DNA from: Bacteroidales bacterium
GTDB taxonomy: Bacteria > Bacteroidota > Bacteroidia > Bacteroidales > Bacteroidaceae
DNA: 62,096 nucleotides
Direction: 5' to 3'
NCBI GenBank assembly: GCA_022784065.1
Contig: JALFUO010000045.1
Coordinates: forward strand, 1 to 62,096
In this document: positions 59,767 to 62,096 of the stretch, in pieces
Layout of the letters: the number at the start of each line of letters is the position of its first letter
Numbering within the stretch: position 1 is the stretch's first letter
Program-made: the position numbers and the translations under genes
Notes under the pieces: model-generated
The model's database searches: none
What the model was told of the DNA's origin: nothing
What the model saw: the letters and a program-made list of their open reading frames with translations, nothing else

Positions 59767-61170
59767 CTATTGGTTATTGGGTTTGCACAGCGTGCATGAG
59801 CCGCATTGCTTCAAGCGGCGGCGGAAGCGCATTTCCACCAAATAGGAAAGGCGCTCGCGCAAAGGTTCTGGCTCAATGCGTGCCAGCACTTCGTTCACAA
59901 AGGCGTGTTGCAGCAGCAAGCGGGCTTCGGTTTCGGGAATGCCGCGCTGGCGCATATAGAAAAGCGCGTTTTCATCGAGTTTGCCGATAGTCGAGCCGTG
60001 GCTGCACTGCACGTCTTCGGCATAGATTTCGAGCACGGGGCGCGAGAGGATGCGCGCCGCATCGGAGGTGAGCAGGTTGGCGTTGGATTGTTCCGAATGA
60101 ATGCGCTGCGCGTCCTTGCCCACATACACCTCGCCCGTGAAAGCCGCCGTGGAACTGCCGCCGAGCACGTACTTCATCAGCATACGGCTCTCATTATCTA
60201 TGCCGCCGAGGTGGTGTACCTTCACATAGTTGTCGAAATGTTCGGTTTCATCGGTAATGGCCACGCCGTTCACCTCGGCGTATGCGCCTTGCGTGCCGTT
60301 TTGGAAAATATTGATTGTGTTGCGCGACAGCCCAGTGTGGAGCGAGAGCACGTTGCACACGAAACGGCTGCCGTCTCCTTGGTTCACCTTCACGTTGTTG
60401 AAGCGAGTGGCTGTAGAGGCGTTCTCCTCGATAAACGTGAGGCGCAGCGTCGCGCCGCTTCCGAGGCAGATGTGCATGCTTTGCGTGGAAAGCGTGTCGC
60501 AGTGGCTAACGCTGTGGTCGCAGACGATGAGGTCGAGCGCGGCGCCCGCACCCACGTTCACGGCGATACGGCGGTTCATCATCATCGGCACCCGCGCGTC
60601 GGCCACGTTCACTATTTGCAGGGGCACGCCGCACGCCACGCCGTCCGCCACGTCTGCCACAAACGCGTCTTGCGAGAGCAACTGGCAAAGCGCATCGGAA
60701 GGGTCGCGTGGGTCGAAGATGGGGAGCGCACCATTATTATATATATATGTATGTGCGAGGGCGGCCAGACTTTCGTCTTCCGAGGCAGCGCCGAAGCGCA
60801 CGCCGTCGGGCAGGGGCGCAGCGGCGGCATCGGGGGCGGGCACATCGTTGGCCACATAGCGCGTCCGAGCACCCAGCGAGGGCACGTTGCAGTGATAGCG
60901 CTTCTCAGGGTTGTCGGTGGCAGGCGTGCGTTTCAGGTTCAGTCCGTAGTCAGCCGCGAGGGCCTGCATGATGTCGGTATATTTGAAGCACTCATCGCGG
61001 AAACCCTTTTGGCAAAGGTTGTCAAGATACGCCAATATCTCCCCGTCGCCCCTTTGGCGCAAGGCGGCCGGCGTGTGGGCGGCCAGGAGTTCGCCTTGCT
61101 CCTTGTAGAGCGCGGCATACTGCTGCAAGGCAGCGGCTGCGCGTTTTATGTTGTCGGCAGGAATGCTCAT
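59767..61170 (-). CDS. sufD: Fe-S cluster assembly protein SufD
   Basis: 467-residue scaffold subunit that forms the SufBC2D complex. The beta-helix core is visible in the long strand-rich middle (VNVGAGAALDLIVCDHSVSH, NTINIFQNGTQGAYAEVNGVAI, HHLGGIDNESRMLMKYVLGG), and the C-terminal SEQSNANLLTSDAARILSRP, YAEDVQCSHGSTIGKLDE and MRQRGIPETEARLLLQHAF blocks are characteristic. Its ATG overlaps the sufC stop by four bases. Confidence 0.93.
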   Translation of the reverse strand: MSIPADNIKRAAAALQQYAALYKEQGELLAAHTPAALRQRGDGEILAYLDNLCQKGFRDECFKYTDIMQALAADYGLNLKRTPATDNPEKRYHCNVPSLGARTRYVANDVPAPDAAAAPLPDGVRFGAASEDESLAALAHTYIYNNGALPIFDPRDPSDALCQLLSQDAFVADVADGVACGVPLQIVNVADARVPMMMNRRIAVNVGAGAALDLIVCDHSVSHCDTLSTQSMHICLGSGATLRLTFIEENASTATRFNNVKVNQGDGSRFVCNVLSLHTGLSRNTINIFQNGTQGAYAEVNGVAITDETEHFDNYVKVHHLGGIDNESRMLMKYVLGGSSTAAFTGEVYVGKDAQRIHSEQSNANLLTSDAARILSRPVLEIYAEDVQCSHGSTIGKLDENALFYMRQRGIPETEARLLLQHAFVNEVLARIEPEPLRERLSYLVEMRFRRRLKQCGSCTLCKPNNQ

Positions 61171-61919
61171 TGCGCGATTTCGTTTTTAATCCAGTCAAAG
61201 CCTTTCTCTTCTATTTCGTAGCCGAGCGCGGCTGTGCCTTCGCGCACCACGCGGCCATCGACGAGCACATGCACGAAGTCGGGTTTCAGATAGTCAAGCA
61301 TTCGCTGGTAATGGGTAATCACCATAGCCGAGGTGCGCTCGCCGCGCAGCGTGTTGAAGCCTTCAGCCACAATGCGCAGCGCGTCCACGTCGAGCCCCGA
61401 GTCGGTCTCGTCGAGAATGGAAAAGAGCGGTTCGAGCACGGCCATTTGGAAGATTTCGTTACGCTTGCGCTCGCCGCCCGAGAAGCCTTCGTTCACGCCG
61501 CGGCTCATAAAGTGCGCGTCGAGCCCCACGAGCTTGCGCTTCTCGCGCAGCAGTTTCAGGAAATCGGGGGCGGGCATCGGGTCGAGCCCCTGATATTTGC
61601 GGCGGGCATTGACGGCTGCGCGCAGGAAGTTCGTCATCGACACGCCGGGTATTTCAATCGGCGACTGAAACGACATGAAGATGCCTTCGTGCGAGCGGTC
61701 CTCGGGCGAAAGCGCGAGCAGGTCCTTGCCGTTGAAGATGATGCTGCCTTGCGTCACTTCGTATTTAGGGTTGCCAACGAGCACATTGCTCAGCGTGCTT
61801 TTGCCCGAGCCGTTAGGCCCCATGAGCACGTGTACTTCGCCGTCGCGGATTGTGAGGTTCACGCCGCGCAGGATTTCTTTGCCTTCGATGCCGGCGTGCA
61901 GGTCTTTTATTTCAAGCAT
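61167..61919 (-). CDS. sufC: Fe-S cluster assembly ATPase SufC
   Basis: 250-residue ABC-type ATPase. Walker A LMGPNGSGKSTLSNVL, signature GFSGGERKRNE, Walker B with FSILDETDSGLDVDAL, switch His in VITHYQRMLDYL. First visible gene of the SUF operon. sufB, normally directly upstream, does not end within the 177 bases left of the window, which are occupied by repeat-like DNA. Confidence 0.96.
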   Translation of the reverse strand: MLEIKDLHAGIEGKEILRGVNLTIRDGEVHVLMGPNGSGKSTLSNVLVGNPKYEVTQGSIIFNGKDLLALSPEDRSHEGIFMSFQSPIEIPGVSMTNFLRAAVNARRKYQGLDPMPAPDFLKLLREKRKLVGLDAHFMSRGVNEGFSGGERKRNEIFQMAVLEPLFSILDETDSGLDVDALRIVAEGFNTLRGERTSAMVITHYQRMLDYLKPDFVHVLVDGRVVREGTAALGYEIEEKGFDWIKNEIAQ

Positions 61920-61934
61920 GGTTATTTGGGTATA

Positions 61935-62096
61935 ATCTTTAAGGTGGGTTCTATTAATTCGCTTTGGCAGATTTTGGATTTATTTTCGAGGATAAATTGT
62001 AAGTTGAAGAGGGAGCGTAGCGGGCTACGTGACCGATGAGACTTACGATTGAGACCGAAAAGAAAACAAAAGATGACAAAACGTCAACCCAACATT
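61935..62096. repeat. Repeat-like DNA upstream of sufC
   Basis: Contains AAGGTGGGTTCTATTAATTCGC (61942 onward), matching the minus strand of 34350-34376, and GTAAGT...ACTTAC arms around GTAGCGGGCTAC (about 62000-62045). On the minus strand a frame stays open for about 48 codons but has no start or recognisable domain. Confidence 0.5.

Overview
This window reads as the chromosome of a GC-rich member of the Bacteroidales, most like Prevotellaceae. The evidence is the promoter style (TAnnTTTG -7 boxes, almost no Shine-Dalgarno sequences), BspA-type leucine-rich repeats, secreted proteins ending in a short DLSGRR...KGIYI..GKK tail, a roughly 490-residue LepB, and a myo-inositol-phosphate synthase of the Bacteroidetes kind. 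Genus and species cannot be fixed from sequence alone. No rRNA, tRNA, CRISPR array or prophage was seen.

Layout. (1) 1-1.8 kb: 5' part of a group II intron with its reverse transcriptase on the minus strand, running off the left edge, next to the terminator of mnmE. (2) 1.9-8.6 kb: translation and housekeeping genes mnmE, an acyl-ACP thioesterase, an aminoglycoside-phosphotransferase-like kinase fused to a RapZ C-terminal domain, rsmE, a bifunctional-nuclease-type protein and trmD, mostly on the minus strand. (3) 9.1-14.7 kb: a plus-strand glycan locus: FdtA-like 3,4-ketoisomerase, FemAB/GNAT-like acyltransferase, FdtB-like aminotransferase and three family 2 glycosyltransferases. Together these fit synthesis of a dTDP-3-amino-3,6-dideoxyhexose and its transfer onto a surface glycan. 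(4) 14.7-21.6 kb: mscL, gapA, purD, two membrane proteins, and the lipoprotein and ATPase of a zinc-type ABC transporter without a nearby permease. (5) 22.4-34.3 kb: two paralogous giant secreted proteins and an M6 metalloprotease, all exported and punctuated by one repeat family. (6) 34.4-41.7 kb: a compact six-gene minus-strand operon encoding an LPP20-like protein, a CHASE2 membrane sensor without an output domain, a FecR-like/transglutaminase-like protein, a DUF4384-like protein, a predicted outer-membrane barrel and a secreted BspA-LRR/caspase protein. This is the best candidate for an undescribed envelope-signalling system. (7) 42.2-50.3 kb: dapB, lepB, wbqC, ino1, an SLC13/DASS carrier and a membrane acyltransferase. 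(8) 50.3-62 kb: nadB, an M16 peptidase, guanine-deaminase-like guaD, gpmI, rnhB and sufSDC.

The second striking property is the number of structured dispersed repeats between genes. At least six families can be read directly: (a) four 17-bp palindromes at an exact 21-bp period, present twice; (b) paired ~125-nt hairpins, two pairs; (c) MITE-like elements with GTAGGGGCGTTTTGC inverted ends, six copies plus a fragment; (d) a hairpin with apparent compensatory changes in its inner stem; (e) AGTAAACR octamer arrays closed by an inverted arm; (f) a nested inverted repeat built from four copies of a GCCTGGAAGGC motif. Several of these supply stop codons, start regions or untranslated leaders for neighbouring genes.
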